A stretch of 64,000 nt of DNA from a virus. The position numbers and the translations under genes are program-made. The stretch covers positions 62,001-126,000 of the IMG/VR virus record IMGVR_UViG_3300029442_000001; one strand, given 5' to 3'. Position 1 is the first letter of the stretch. Each line of letters begins with the position of its first letter. The notes under the pieces are model-generated. The model saw nothing but the letters and a program-made list of their open reading frames with translations. It did not search any database and was not told where the DNA came from. This document shows positions 29,140-37,751 of the stretch, piece by piece.

Positions 29140-29405
29140 CGCAATATAAACGCAGACATATCTTGATTATTTTCAAAAGTTAATTCAGCATGGCCAGGAC
29201 CAGGACCAAGTCTGTATGGAAAATTTTCTCTGTGCCAAGTAAATTGATATTCATACATAATATTATTTTCAACTAACCATTCTTCGACTTCATCAGATAA
29301 AATAACATCTGTGTTTTCATTTACGAAATTGTAGGGAACAGCTATGAGATCTAACAAGTTACTATCATAATTAATTTCTAATGTGTTATTTTCCATTACA
29401 TCCAT
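29130..29405 (-). CDS. Tandem paralog B, 91 aa
   Basis: Start chosen at ATG 29405 (MDVMENNTLEINYD) by analogy with the other copies; the longer frame runs through the previous gene. Ends AELTFENNQDMSAFILRW. Confidence 0.65.
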   Translation of the reverse strand: MDVMENNTLEINYDSNLLDLIAVPYNFVNENTDVILSDEVEEWLVENNIMYEYQFTWHRENFPYRLGPGPGHAELTFENNQDMSAFILRWM

Positions 29406-29707
29406 CGCAATATAAACGCAGACATATCTTGGTTGTTTTCGAAAACCAACTCGCCGTGTCCTGGCCAAAGTTCGTATGGAGAACTATTTGGATTATATAT
29501 CATTTTAAAATTACAGTCAGTTAACCAATTTCTTATAGCACAATTTAATTTGATTACATATGCATTTTCATTTTTTAAATCTATATGTATATCAAATAAA
29601 TCAATATTAAAAAAAATTTCTAAAGTGTTATTATGTACCGTGCGGAGAACTTTCTTTAAAACCACTGTTTGATACCTGAACAAAATCTGCGTTTCGTCTG
29701 AGTTCAC
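29396..29707 (-). CDS. Tandem paralog A (first), 103 aa
   Basis: The core is the same (NNTLEIFFNIDLF ... GELVFENNQDMSAFILRW). No ATG lies at the expected place; the annotated ATG at 29707 is inside the 3' end of the IMP dehydrogenase gene (76-base overlap), so the true start may be non-ATG. 29396-29410 repeat the family's junction sequence. Confidence 0.55.
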   Translation of the reverse strand: MNSDETQILFRYQTVVLKKVLRTVHNNTLEIFFNIDLFDIHIDLKNENAYVIKLNCAIRNWLTDCNFKMIYNPNSSPYELWPGHGELVFENNQDMSAFILRWM

Positions 29708-30656
29708 TTAAATTCTTAGCCCCACAATATGATAATCCCGATCTAACTCCTTCAACTAGTTGTCCAACAATTGTTTTAACATGTCCTTTATATGGAACTA
29801 GTGTTTCTTCACCTTCAACATATCTTGCTCTGCCAACTACTTCAAATTTTTGTCCGTATGATGCTGACCCACGATATACTTTGTATAAAGATCCTTTGTG
29901 CTTGATTACATTACCGGGGGCTTCTTTTGTTCCAGCTAACAAACTACCAAGCATAACAGCATCGGCGCCTGCTGCTAAAGCTTTAACAATGTCACCAGAA
30001 TTTTTAATTCCACCATCAGCTATGATATTTATATCGTCACATCTACCTTTAATATCTACAATACTTTGGAAAGTCGGAAGACCACAACCAGTAACTACTC
30101 TTGTAGTACAAGCCGATCCGCCACCAATTCCGACTTTAAATGCTATATGAGAAGTATTACAATTTATCTTCTCATACAATCTCCATACTGCATCAGCAGT
30201 TGCATAATTTCCAATTATTAATGGAATATCTCCAAACTGATCTCTAATTTGTAATACAGCGTCAATAACTGTTGGTGAATCAGCATGAGCAACGTCAATA
30301 CAAACTCCTGAAATATTGTTACCGACAACACTATTAAAAAGATATTTCAATCTTGTAATGCCAAGAGAAGATCCTTCTATTGAGATCCAAACATCATATA
30401 GGCTTTTATTTAGAATAGACTCTTGTTCTTCAGGATTCATCATACGATGTAATATTCCAAATCCTCCTAATTCATACATTGCATTTAACATATCAGATTC
30501 TGTTACTGCTGACATATTAGCAGAAATAATTGGAATCTTATATGTCAAGCCACAAATTTGTGTACTTAAATCTGCTTCGTCTCTACTTCCACCAAATGTT
30601 TGTTTTGGAGTAAGTAACACATCGTCAAAACACAATGCCTGCTTAATAATTTTCAT
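29631..30656 (-). CDS. guaB: IMP dehydrogenase-like protein without CBS domains
   Basis: 341 residues. GGFGILHRMM, GIGGGSACTTRVVTG (catalytic Cys loop), DGGIKNSGDIVKALAAGADA and GLSYCGAKNLSEL are IMPDH/GMP-reductase landmarks; the EAPG and YCGAKN blocks fit IMPDH better. The CBS pair (about 120 residues) that mediates regulation in host GuaB is absent. It would raise GMP supply for dGTP; the 7-deazaguanine pathway also starts from GTP (connection inferred). Confidence 0.85.
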   Translation of the reverse strand: MKIIKQALCFDDVLLTPKQTFGGSRDEADLSTQICGLTYKIPIISANMSAVTESDMLNAMYELGGFGILHRMMNPEEQESILNKSLYDVWISIEGSSLGITRLKYLFNSVVGNNISGVCIDVAHADSPTVIDAVLQIRDQFGDIPLIIGNYATADAVWRLYEKINCNTSHIAFKVGIGGGSACTTRVVTGCGLPTFQSIVDIKGRCDDINIIADGGIKNSGDIVKALAAGADAVMLGSLLAGTKEAPGNVIKHKGSLYKVYRGSASYGQKFEVVGRARYVEGEETLVPYKGHVKTIVGQLVEGVRSGLSYCGAKNLSELRRNADFVQVSNSGFKESSPHGT

Positions 30657-31366
30657 ACTTTTTCTATTATTATATCTCCTGTTGTAGTTTCAAGTAAAGC
30701 TACATGCTTCAGATTTGTATCGAGATTTAAATTCTTCCCATTATACATAGGCTCATCGATAATTGTGTGACCAACCACTTGATTAATTCCTTTTACATCT
30801 TTGAATTCTTCACGCCAATCTTGCCAAGTAATTCCACCATGCTTGTTAAATCCCCATCTTGCCTGGCCTGCCATTAACAATGGATCTTTTACGTTGTTTG
30901 TAAATTTGAATGAAATATCTCTATTCAACGTTTCAAAATATGTTGGACTTAATTTTGCATATGGCTGTATAAAAGATGGATGAATTCCAGCATGAGAAAA
31001 TACTATTAACTTATCATCAAATTTTTCAGCATGAACAAATTTAAGATTTTCATCTAACCAAGTAGATCCAAGAATTTTTGTTACTATGTGATGTTTATTT
31101 CTATCATACCCACTGCAACCATATCTATTGAATAAATCAAAATATTGTACATCATGATTGCCAGTTAACATAATATTTTTAGGATCAGTTGCTAGTTCCT
31201 TTAGATAATAACAAAACTTTTCGTGATGTTCATACATTTGATTATATTCAAAACTATCAAGATAATCACCTAAAAAAATTCGCTTATCTACATGAGGATA
31301 CTTATCAATAATATCTTGAACTTCATATAGTTTTTCGTGTATATCTGGTATAATTAAATATTCCAT
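30653..31366 (-). CDS. Calcineurin-like phosphoesterase
   Basis: Start at ATG 31366 (MEYLIIPDIHEKLYEVQDII), overlapping the upstream gene by 13 bases. DIH, GDYLDSF, GNHD, FSHAGIHP and VVGHT follow in order, as in PPP-type protein phosphatases (lambda phosphatase). About 237 residues. Ser/Thr phosphatase or diadenosine-polyphosphate hydrolase activity is likely. Confidence 0.87.
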   Translation of the reverse strand: MEYLIIPDIHEKLYEVQDIIDKYPHVDKRIFLGDYLDSFEYNQMYEHHEKFCYYLKELATDPKNIMLTGNHDVQYFDLFNRYGCSGYDRNKHHIVTKILGSTWLDENLKFVHAEKFDDKLIVFSHAGIHPSFIQPYAKLSPTYFETLNRDISFKFTNNVKDPLLMAGQARWGFNKHGGITWQDWREEFKDVKGINQVVGHTIIDEPMYNGKNLNLDTNLKHVALLETTTGDIIIEKV

Positions 31367-31749
31367 ATTGATAACTCCCATGCATCTAAAAATTTATTTA
31401 GCTTCCCACCACACATTGCCATACAAACAGATTCTTCTTGACCTAATACCCAAAATTCATCAATGAAATCATATACAACATTACAATACCAAGGACTTTT
31501 TAATTTGTCTAAAGATAATATCACTCGGCCTGTATATAACGTGTTAACTTGAAATGGTTTCACCCTAAGTTCATCTGGGGTATTTTTAAAAAACTGTTCA
31601 TACCCCAAACTAGTTAATCTAAACGATTTAGTTGATGAGTGCTTCCACCATAATTTATTAGCTTCTTTAAGTGTTTTTGGTGAATAAGCAACTACAACAG
31701 TTGTATTTTTTATATCAAAATACTGTTTAGTAATTTCATCGCGGTTCAT
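31354..31749 (-). CDS. Hypothetical protein, 131 aa
   Basis: Start at ATG 31749 (MNRDEITKQYFDIKNTTVVV), overlapping the previous gene by 14 bases. NTLYTGRVILSLDKLKSPWY forms strands; cysteines late. No family recognised. Confidence 0.6.
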   Translation of the reverse strand: MNRDEITKQYFDIKNTTVVVAYSPKTLKEANKLWWKHSSTKSFRLTSLGYEQFFKNTPDELRVKPFQVNTLYTGRVILSLDKLKSPWYCNVVYDFIDEFWVLGQEESVCMAMCGGKLNKFLDAWELSIWNI

Positions 31750-32203
31750 ATTTAGACACTTGTTCGATAGTTGGACAATTTTTCTTTTCCATATATGGAC
31801 CAACATATCCATACTTATCTAGTGTTATCCGTTTTGGGCAGAACATATAAATCCAACCCTTCTTGCCATAATTTACAACATAGAATCCAGCTGCCCGCTT
31901 TGATTTAGAATTGGTTTCTGTTGTGTATAGTGGTAATCGCCTACAAACATCAAACTCTCTATTGTATGGAAAAGTTTTTGTTGGATAACCAAATACATCA
32001 TTCTTATTATCAATATTAATTTTAAATCTCTGCCAGTCTATTTCGTATGTTTTTTCAACAGACGATAAATCCTTAAATTTTTCAAGTAATTTACCTCTGT
32101 TAAACTCAACTCCATGTTGCTTAACATTTATATTTCCAATCTTCTTTTCATTTTGTAAAATAATCCAAAAATCGTCTGAAATATTTTTAGCTGTTAATTT
32201 CAT
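31736..32203 (-). CDS. Hypothetical protein, 155 aa
   Basis: MKLTAKNISDDFWIILQNEK with a beta-rich body (GKLLEKFKDLSSVEKTYEID); resembles conserved phage proteins of unknown function (from memory). Confidence 0.6.
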   Translation of the reverse strand: MKLTAKNISDDFWIILQNEKKIGNINVKQHGVEFNRGKLLEKFKDLSSVEKTYEIDWQRFKINIDNKNDVFGYPTKTFPYNREFDVCRRLPLYTTETNSKSKRAAGFYVVNYGKKGWIYMFCPKRITLDKYGYVGPYMEKKNCPTIEQVSKYEPR

Positions 32204-32435
32204 CTATAACCCTTTTATCATTAAAGACAACAACTTCTTCAATCTGTTCTAATATAGCTTTATCTACGATTCCAACTTTCACATTATTTAGCACAATAAT
32301 AACTGCTAGATACTTAGCATACAACTCAAGATAATTATTGTATTCTATTTCATTCCTAATAGATTTTCCAGCAAAAAATGATAGCGTCATTAATATTATC
32401 AATGGGACCGCAATAACAAAATATGTATATGTCAA
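32187..32435 (-). CDS. Membrane-anchored protein (TTG start), 82 aa
   Basis: TTG 32435 follows AAGGAGATTTAT at ideal spacing and is the best start; no suitable ATG exists. One helix (YFVIAVPLIILMTLSFF) then a soluble tail of about 55 residues. Lies between RNase H and the 155-aa gene. Confidence 0.55.
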   Translation of the reverse strand: MTYTYFVIAVPLIILMTLSFFAGKSIRNEIEYNNYLELYAKYLAVIIVLNNVKVGIVDKAILEQIEEVVVFNDKRVIDEINS

Positions 32436-32445
32436 ATAAATCTCC

Positions 32446-33432
32446 TTACTTGCATTGACCTGAAAGGATCCGACCAAATTCAGATGCCTGGTCACTTAAC
32501 TTAACTAAATTGTGTTTGCCACAGAATTTTAAAAAATGTGTACCAATCATTGCACGATCCAGAACTGAAATTTTTTCAATCGTTTCGTTTATTAATTGTC
32601 TAATTTCGGGAGGTTGAGCAGTTAGATCAATTAATGTCTTATTACGATTATAATCATCTAAAACTTTGTGCTCAATATTATTGTGATCAACCCAACGTTG
32701 CATCATCAAATTAGTCCAAGCAAAACCTTGCTTGACATCATTAAATGCTTCCCGTAATCCAATTTTATTTTTAGAACTCTTTTCCCTTACTCCTGGATAA
32801 GCACTGAAAACGTGATCTGTTGAATCACCTCTAACAATTTTTTCAAACAATGCAAACTTTGGATCGGGAATTTCTTTTGGCTGTTTCGTTTTCTTATCTA
32901 AAATCCTATTACCACGATAATCAAAGATGCCATCAACTGTAATTAATTCGCCAGTAATACCATTATACTGTTTTACATTTGATGCTAATAACTGAATAAA
33001 ATCAGTATCGCTACTAATGATTACGTGATCATCATCTGGGTGAGTTTGAACCCAGCCAGCAATTAAATCGTCTCCTTCCAATTGTTTATGCTGCAAAATA
33101 GTGCAGTTTGTTTTTTCATTCAAAAAATTTGTAAGTTGATCAAATCCTTCGAAAAATTGTTTAGATGTATCAACTTCTTCTTGCGTCTGAGCAGCCCTAG
33201 CTTCGATACGATGACGTTTATATGGAGGATAAAACTCTCTTCTCCAACTACGACCTTCAAGACAAAATACAACATGATCGGCATTCTGTTCCCGCCAACA
33301 TTTTGCAATGCTCGCTAAACTTGTATGAATAGAAAGACCTACTTGTTCTTCAATCGAGCTATTTTTATTACTGGCATGCATCATTCTAAAATACAGATTT
33401 GCCAAGTCCATTACAAGGTATGTCTTCTTCAT
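32446..33432 (-). CDS. rnh: 5'-3' exonuclease / RNase H, T4 rnh-like
   Basis: 328 residues. MDLANLYFRMMHA near the N-terminus, CLEGRSWRREFYPPYKRHR (helical arch region), LEGDDLIAGWV and SSDTDFIQL carry the acidic metal ligands of the FEN/T4 RNase H family. T4 RNase H removes lagging-strand RNA primers, acting with gp32 and the clamp. Size matches T4 Rnh (305 aa). Confidence 0.87.
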   Translation of the reverse strand: MKKTYLVMDLANLYFRMMHASNKNSSIEEQVGLSIHTSLASIAKCWREQNADHVVFCLEGRSWRREFYPPYKRHRIEARAAQTQEEVDTSKQFFEGFDQLTNFLNEKTNCTILQHKQLEGDDLIAGWVQTHPDDDHVIISSDTDFIQLLASNVKQYNGITGELITVDGIFDYRGNRILDKKTKQPKEIPDPKFALFEKIVRGDSTDHVFSAYPGVREKSSKNKIGLREAFNDVKQGFAWTNLMMQRWVDHNNIEHKVLDDYNRNKTLIDLTAQPPEIRQLINETIEKISVLDRAMIGTHFLKFCGKHNLVKLSDQASEFGRILSGQCK

Positions 33433-33452
33433 ATATATAATAAGTATAACAT

Positions 33453-34082
33453 CTATTCTACAGAAAACCTACCATCACCCAAATGTGTTTTGTTTCCAGG
33501 AAGTCTCAATCGTTTTTCTGGATCAGCAATATCTTGCTCATAATTTTCTGCAATAATATTACGACAAATATTTTGAAACCACTGATCCACAATTTTTTCT
33601 TCGGAATCACCTTTGTATCCAGCTGCTTTTAATTGTGCTAGAAAAATATCGTTCCAGTCTAGTTCAAATGATCCAATATCAGTATTATCTGTGTTTAGTG
33701 AAAAACCTAAAACATTGACCCAAGGCTTGCCTTCCTTAGTTGCTAGTTCTTTTTCTGATAATGGTACAATATAATTTACTACAATAAATTTTTCAATTTT
33801 GTTACTTTTTGAATCAATTGCTGAAAAAACAATGGTATTTGTACCTTCAACTAATGGAACTTCTATATTCCAACTAATCTTACTAATTTCTTCTAATTTA
33901 TTAACTTGTACTAAACCACTGAATTTTTCAGTATTATAAGTCATTGCTACAATATCATACTTACTATTTATGACACCACTACAACGAACTGGTTGTTCTG
34001 ATGTTTGCTGCAATACCGGACCATCAAATACTATTTCAGATGGAGTTGATGATAAACCTAATAGATTTCTAATAAAGCTCAT
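33453..34082 (-). CDS. Hypothetical phage protein, 209 aa
   Basis: Start at ATG 34082 (MSFIRNLLGLSSTPSEIVFD), inside the end of the next gene upstream. The middle looks like an Ig-type beta domain (SWNIEVPLVEGTNTIVFSAI), the C-terminal part is helical with EQDIADPEKRLRLPGN. Might be a small virion component. Not recognised. Confidence 0.6.
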   Translation of the reverse strand: MSFIRNLLGLSSTPSEIVFDGPVLQQTSEQPVRCSGVINSKYDIVAMTYNTEKFSGLVQVNKLEEISKISWNIEVPLVEGTNTIVFSAIDSKSNKIEKFIVVNYIVPLSEKELATKEGKPWVNVLGFSLNTDNTDIGSFELDWNDIFLAQLKAAGYKGDSEEKIVDQWFQNICRNIIAENYEQDIADPEKRLRLPGNKTHLGDGRFSVE

Positions 34083-34350
34083 TGTTTCTCCTTTGTAACT
34101 CGTCGACCTGTTTAGATAATTTTTCAATTTCTCTATTTTTTGTGTGAATAATATCTAACCTAGTCAATGCTGTATCACGCCACAATAAACCAACAGCTGA
34201 ATGAGTTAATGTATTTAGATAATTATTGTTAGATTCTAATAGACTTACTGTGCGCTTTAATTCATATAATTCTTTATTGCTAGTCTGTATAGTTTCAAAT
34301 AATTCTTCTATCTTATCTTGTAACAAAACTAATCTTTCAATGTTGTTCAC
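34069..34350 (-). CDS. Coiled-coil protein (GTG start), 93 aa
   Basis: Start at GTG 34350 (VNNIERLVLLQDKIEELFET), right after the QueE stop; frames further upstream overlap queE. Heptads run along most of the chain. Function unknown. Confidence 0.55.
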   Translation of the reverse strand: MNNIERLVLLQDKIEELFETIQTSNKELYELKRTVSLLESNNNYLNTLTHSAVGLLWRDTALTRLDIIHTKNREIEKLSKQVDELQRRNNELY

Positions 34351-34351
34351 T

Positions 34352-35209
34352 TTAGGTTCCCCACTTGTTTCCAAATAATGATAATTGTAGCCTTGGACTA
34401 AAATGATAGCCACGTTTCATAGCTTCTGTAGCTACATTGAATTCGTTACTTTCATAAACATTTGTTACGCCACCAACTGGCATTACATATACTGGTCCAT
34501 TAAAGTCATGATGTCGATATTCTTTAACAGCTTCATCAACTTCATCAAAGTGAGCAGGACAATCAACTACAAACTTAAGATAAGTAAATCCATACTGTTC
34601 ATAACTGCTAACAATACTTGGTTGGATCGCAGCTTCCTTTGTTTCGCCACTTGCACTTAACTTTGGACTTACTGAAAAGGTAAAATTAAGATGTCTGGTA
34701 AATATGAAACGCGACAAATCATTTGAGATCCATTTTGTTCCGTTCGTTTCAAACGTAACATTTCTAAGCCCTTTACTTTGCAAAATATCTAATAGCTCTG
34801 GATAAGCATCTTGCCACCCTAGTAATGGTTCTCCACCAGTAATTACTAGATGGATGTCATTTCCATTAGGTTGAATCCACTTTTTATTTGGACAAAGGTC
34901 AGTAAGTTGATCTGCTAATTTATCTACACTAATAGTTGGGCTCAAATGTTTAAACTCAGAATAGACTGCTGGGTACGAATCACATCCTGTTTTAACAAGT
35001 GGCAAATCTTCTAAAACTTTGAATTGATCAATATTCTTAATAACTTCAGCTACTTCAGCATTATATTTGCCAACTGTTGGTACTGTAAGTCCAAAATCTT
35101 TACATCTAAAATTACATCCAAATGTTCGAAGAAAAATTGATAAATAACCAACAAAACGTCCCTCTGATTGATAAGAGGTGAATGTCTCACTTACTTTAAT
35201 TTTATGCAT
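34352..35209 (-). CDS. queE: 7-carboxy-7-deazaguanine synthase QueE
   Basis: Start at ATG 35209 (MHKIKVSETFTSYQSEGRFV). QSEG, FLRTFGCNFRC and TGGEPLLGWQ are QueE/radical-SAM features. QueE rearranges carboxytetrahydropterin to 7-carboxy-7-deazaguanine (CDG). The usual third cluster cysteine after CNFRC is missing (KDFG follows); a cysteine about 40 residues later (TGCDSYPA) may replace it, as I recall for other phage QueE proteins. With folE, queD and dpdA it forms a DNA-modification pathway. Confidence 0.85.
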   Translation of the reverse strand: MHKIKVSETFTSYQSEGRFVGYLSIFLRTFGCNFRCKDFGLTVPTVGKYNAEVAEVIKNIDQFKVLEDLPLVKTGCDSYPAVYSEFKHLSPTISVDKLADQLTDLCPNKKWIQPNGNDIHLVITGGEPLLGWQDAYPELLDILQSKGLRNVTFETNGTKWISNDLSRFIFTRHLNFTFSVSPKLSASGETKEAAIQPSIVSSYEQYGFTYLKFVVDCPAHFDEVDEAVKEYRHHDFNGPVYVMPVGGVTNVYESNEFNVATEAMKRGYHFSPRLQLSLFGNKWGT

Positions 35210-35215
35210 ACTTAT

Positions 35216-35244
35216 ATTATATAATATTTTTTGATTTATATCAA
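35216..35244 (-). promoter_or_regulatory. Promoter for queE
   Basis: TTGATA, 17 bases, TATAAT, inside the end of the upstream phosphoesterase gene; the -10 is six bases from the queE ATG. Confidence 0.55.
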
Positions 35245-35982
35245 GTGAATAATATCCCACAATCCAGTATCATGCTCAACCAAAACTGTACAACTTTCAA
35301 CAAAGTCTCCACTATTTAAATAATCTATTCCATTAATAGATTTAATTTCTGGTGAGTGAACATGACCAACTATAATTCCTGCATATCCCTTACTTTTGCA
35401 ATATTCTGATAAGCAACTTTCAAACTTAACCAAGTGATTAGCTGCCCGCTTAATATTTTTTTTGACAAACTTGCTAAAGCTCCAATGTTTAAGTCCAATT
35501 TTGTGACGTGCAATATTCAACGCACTATTACATTCGATTAAGACATCATATCCAATTGAACCAAATTTTGATAACCAAGGAGCCACTCTTGTTATTCCAT
35601 CAAACAAATCACCGTGTGTTACAATATAACTGTGACCGTCAACGCAAATGTGTTCAACTTCATTACAAATTGTTATTCCACCAAAATTTACAGAATCTTT
35701 AATAATTGGTCTCAAAAATTCATCATGATTACCAGTTATATAAAAAACTTTTGTTCCTTGCTTACTTTTTTTAAGAATTTGTTTGATAACATCATTATAT
35801 GATTCTTTCCAACGCCATTTACGTTTTAAAGCCCAACCATCTAATATATCACCATTAAGATAAAGAAACTCACACGTACTATGTTTCAAAAAATCAGCAG
35901 CTTCATTTGGATGACAATGTTTTGAGCCCAAATGTAAGTCACTCATAACTACAGTTTTATAATGTGTTTTTTCTTTGTGCAT
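35236..35982 (-). CDS. LpxH-like metallophosphoesterase
   Basis: 248 residues. MSDLHLGSKH, NGDILDGW, TGNHDEF, THGDLFDG and GHVHSPE follow the UDP-2,3-diacylglucosamine hydrolase (LpxH/YbbF-like) pattern. LpxH acts in lipid A synthesis; a phage copy might alter the outer membrane, or act on nucleotides. GATAAATA lies five bases before the ATG. Confidence 0.85.
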   Translation of the reverse strand: MHKEKTHYKTVVMSDLHLGSKHCHPNEAADFLKHSTCEFLYLNGDILDGWALKRKWRWKESYNDVIKQILKKSKQGTKVFYITGNHDEFLRPIIKDSVNFGGITICNEVEHICVDGHSYIVTHGDLFDGITRVAPWLSKFGSIGYDVLIECNSALNIARHKIGLKHWSFSKFVKKNIKRAANHLVKFESCLSEYCKSKGYAGIIVGHVHSPEIKSINGIDYLNSGDFVESCTVLVEHDTGLWDIIHLI

Positions 35983-35987
35983 TATGT

Positions 35988-35995
35988 TATTTATC
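35988..35995 (-). promoter_or_regulatory. Late-promoter octamer before the LpxH-like gene
   Basis: GATAAATA, then ACATA, then ATG 35982. It overlaps the stop of the upstream membrane protein, so coincidence is possible for this copy alone. Confidence 0.45.
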
Positions 35996-36218
35996 AGACT
36001 ATTTTGAATAACAATCCAATTACGTAAATGACAACGAAAAAACTGTTCAATAAAACCAGGCTACTTTGTCTCCATCTATAGCCAATCCAAGCCCAGCCAA
36101 TGGAACCAAACAAGCCAATTATAATGTTCGCTGGAAAAACATTAAATGCATTCAATACTACACTGACGGCAGTCATCAAACTTGCTGACCATTTAACAAA
36201 GTTTTCTAATTTATTCAT
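35994..36218 (-). CDS. Membrane protein, 74 aa
   Basis: Two to three hydrophobic helices (LMTAVSVVLNAFNVFPANII and SLVLLNSFFVVIYVIGLLF). Start overlaps the stop of the preceding small gene. Unknown. Confidence 0.6.
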   Translation of the reverse strand: MNKLENFVKWSASLMTAVSVVLNAFNVFPANIIIGLFGSIGWAWIGYRWRQSSLVLLNSFFVVIYVIGLLFKIV

Positions 36219-36339
36219 TTATATAGTACCATAACATTAAGATACACAAAAATACTACTAACAATGGAATATCAACCAAACAACAAATTGCTATTGTTAG
36301 CAATATGCTTATCAATATTTTATTTCTTAATTGTTTCAA
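36211..36339 (-). CDS. 42-residue membrane peptide (TTG start)
   Basis: TTG 36337-36339 after GATGAAGAG; KQLRNKILISILLTIAICCL and a second hydrophobic stretch. Its stop overlaps the next ATG. Non-ATG start makes it tentative. Confidence 0.4.
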   Translation of the reverse strand: MKQLRNKILISILLTIAICCLVDIPLLVVFLCILMLWYYINE

Positions 36340-36342
36340 AAT

Positions 36343-36519
36343 TTACTCTTCATCAGTCTGATCAACTACTTTGTATACAACCGAAAATAATAACAATATA
36401 GTCAATACTATAGCCAATATTCCAGCTGTCATGGTTTCAAAGAATGTTGTGGACAATATCATAAAGAATAAAATCCAAATTATCCAACTTCGATATTTTA
36501 CTATAACATGTTCTAGCAT
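36343..36519 (-). CDS. Two-helix membrane protein, 58 aa
   Basis: ATG 36517-36519 overlaps the QueD stop. Hydrophobic WIIWILFFMILSTTFF and AGILAIVLTILLLFSVVY, acidic C-terminus. Part of a run of three small membrane proteins after queD. Confidence 0.55.
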   Translation of the reverse strand: MLEHVIVKYRSWIIWILFFMILSTTFFETMTAGILAIVLTILLLFSVVYKVVDQTDEE

Positions 36520-37064
36520 GAAAATTCACTTCGACTCTTAGTTGATTCCCACCAAGTAATATTTGATACCTTTACATTGAGGTCTTTCATCTTTTCTTGA
36601 ACAATATCAGCTAGCCACTTGCTCAAATTTTCACTCGTTGGAACAAAGTCTACAATAAAGAAACTATCAAGTAATTCCTTTTCTTCTGTAGTATTTACAG
36701 TAGCCATATCTAAATATAACGTATCTGGTACACGACCAGCAGTCATTAATCTACCTGGCACAATAACTGGCATAGTTGAAACTGATCCAACTAATCTATT
36801 ATACAAAGGATCGTGACTATCGATAATAAACTTATGGTCAATATATGTGTTTAAGAATTCCTTTAACCAATTTAAATTATTAAAATCAACAACCATACCA
36901 TTTGTTAAAGTATCTGATGTCATAGTGACTGTTACCTTAACTTCATGACCGTGAATATGTCTACATTTACATACTGTAGTCTTAGCATATTCGGAAGATA
37001 GTGATTGACTCCAGACTCTATGCCCCATACAAAAATCAAAATCTTTAGAAATTGTATATCCCAT
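36513..37064 (-). CDS. queD: 6-carboxytetrahydropterin synthase QueD
   Basis: 183 residues. FDFCMGHRVW, CKCRHIHGHEVKV (catalytic Cys and zinc-binding HxHGH) and GMVVDFNNLNWL are QueD/PTPS signatures; STKSRSEFSC closes the T-fold. It converts dihydroneopterin triphosphate to carboxytetrahydropterin, the QueE substrate. An insert of about 35 residues (SVSTMPVIVPGRLMTAGRVP) is unusual. Confidence 0.87.
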   Translation of the reverse strand: MGYTISKDFDFCMGHRVWSQSLSSEYAKTTVCKCRHIHGHEVKVTVTMTSDTLTNGMVVDFNNLNWLKEFLNTYIDHKFIIDSHDPLYNRLVGSVSTMPVIVPGRLMTAGRVPDTLYLDMATVNTTEEKELLDSFFIVDFVPTSENLSKWLADIVQEKMKDLNVKVSNITWWESTKSRSEFSC

Positions 37065-37067
37065 TAT

Positions 37068-37286
37068 TTATCGAATCACCATAGCAAGTTTTGCTTCGCT
37101 TAATACCTTTTTTGGATTAACACCTAATACATATTTTATGCTAAATCCTGCACCACCAATATAGCTTGCTTTAATATCAGATACTTCGTTCCCTTCAGAA
37201 TCTACATCAGCTATAGAAGCAAAAGGCAATAATGCTTGCTCCAATTCTTGAATTCGCTTTCTTAAAGTAAATACTTCGTTAGTCAT
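37068..37286 (-). CDS. Hypothetical protein, 72 aa
   Basis: A coiled-coil start (TLRKRIQELEQALLPFASIA) and a short C-terminal domain; such short 'ELEQALLPFA' proteins are common on phages. Own early-type promoter at 37292-37320. Confidence 0.6.
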   Translation of the reverse strand: MTNEVFTLRKRIQELEQALLPFASIADVDSEGNEVSDIKASYIGGAGFSIKYVLGVNPKKVLSEAKLAMVIR

Positions 37287-37291
37287 AATTA

Positions 37292-37320
37292 ATTATAGCA
37301 CGTCCTACTAAAAAACTCAA
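37292..37320 (-). promoter_or_regulatory. Early promoter for the 72-aa gene and queD
   Basis: TTGAGT, 17 bases, TATAAT with extended TGC. Confidence 0.68.
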
Positions 37321-37358
37321 ACTTGATTCAAATGTCATCTAACATTTTCTCTATATAA

Positions 37359-37751
37359 CTACTTTTTTGCCCAACCTATACCTTTTCCACTTGCAGCAGC
37401 ACGTCTTAAAATTGAAGTTGGATAACATTGATAGTAGTTCGAAATCACATCAGCCATCCGTTTTGCACCTACTGGATTGTGGCTATGAACAATTGGAACT
37501 TCTTCGGGCCAAATATCATTTTCTTCCATCCATAAAACTATGTCGTAGCCTGTTTTTTCAGTAAATGGATCATACATATTTCTATATTGTAAAAATGATA
37601 AATCATGATCAATAGAACATTGTCTAACTTTATTAGTCTTTAAAATTTCTATTGCTTCATCATAATTCTTTGCCCATACCCAACCAATGTATGGGCACTC
37701 TCTTACATCATCAATCCACAAGTCAACATAATTTTTTTCGTTATCCATTTT
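37359..37751 (-). CDS. Receiver-like domain protein (cPPRec-like)
   Basis: Start at ATG 37751 (MDNEKNYVDLWIDDVRECPY). DLWIDDVRECP, ARNYDEAIEIL-type helix, CSIDHDLSF, TGYDIVLWMEEN and PIVHSHNPVGAKRM fit the receiver-like domain predicted to process cyclic phosphates in RNA repair or signalling. Possible roles: RNA end repair or degradation of cyclic-nucleotide defence signals (inference). Confidence 0.75.
   Translation of the reverse strand, partial: KMDNEKNYVDLWIDDVRECPYIGWVWAKNYDEAIEILKTNKVRQCSIDHDLSFLQYRNMYDPFTEKTGYDIVLWMEENDIWPEEVPIVHSHNPVGAKRMADVISNYYQCYPTSILRRAAASGKGIGWAKK

Noticed and set aside
28416-29707. Known immunity-protein array of a contact-dependent toxin system
   Set aside because: Tandem small paralogs suggested it, but no toxin or recognisable immunity family is present.
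34352-35209. Non-QueE radical-SAM activase because a cluster cysteine is missing
   Set aside because: QSEG, FGCNFRC and TGGEPLL fit QueE, and folE, queD and dpdA are nearby; a displaced Cys can complete the motif.
37065-37072. GATAAATA directly before the queD ATG
   Set aside because: It touches the ATG (no spacer) and is formed by the upstream stop TAA, so it cannot place a T4-type start at or before the ATG.
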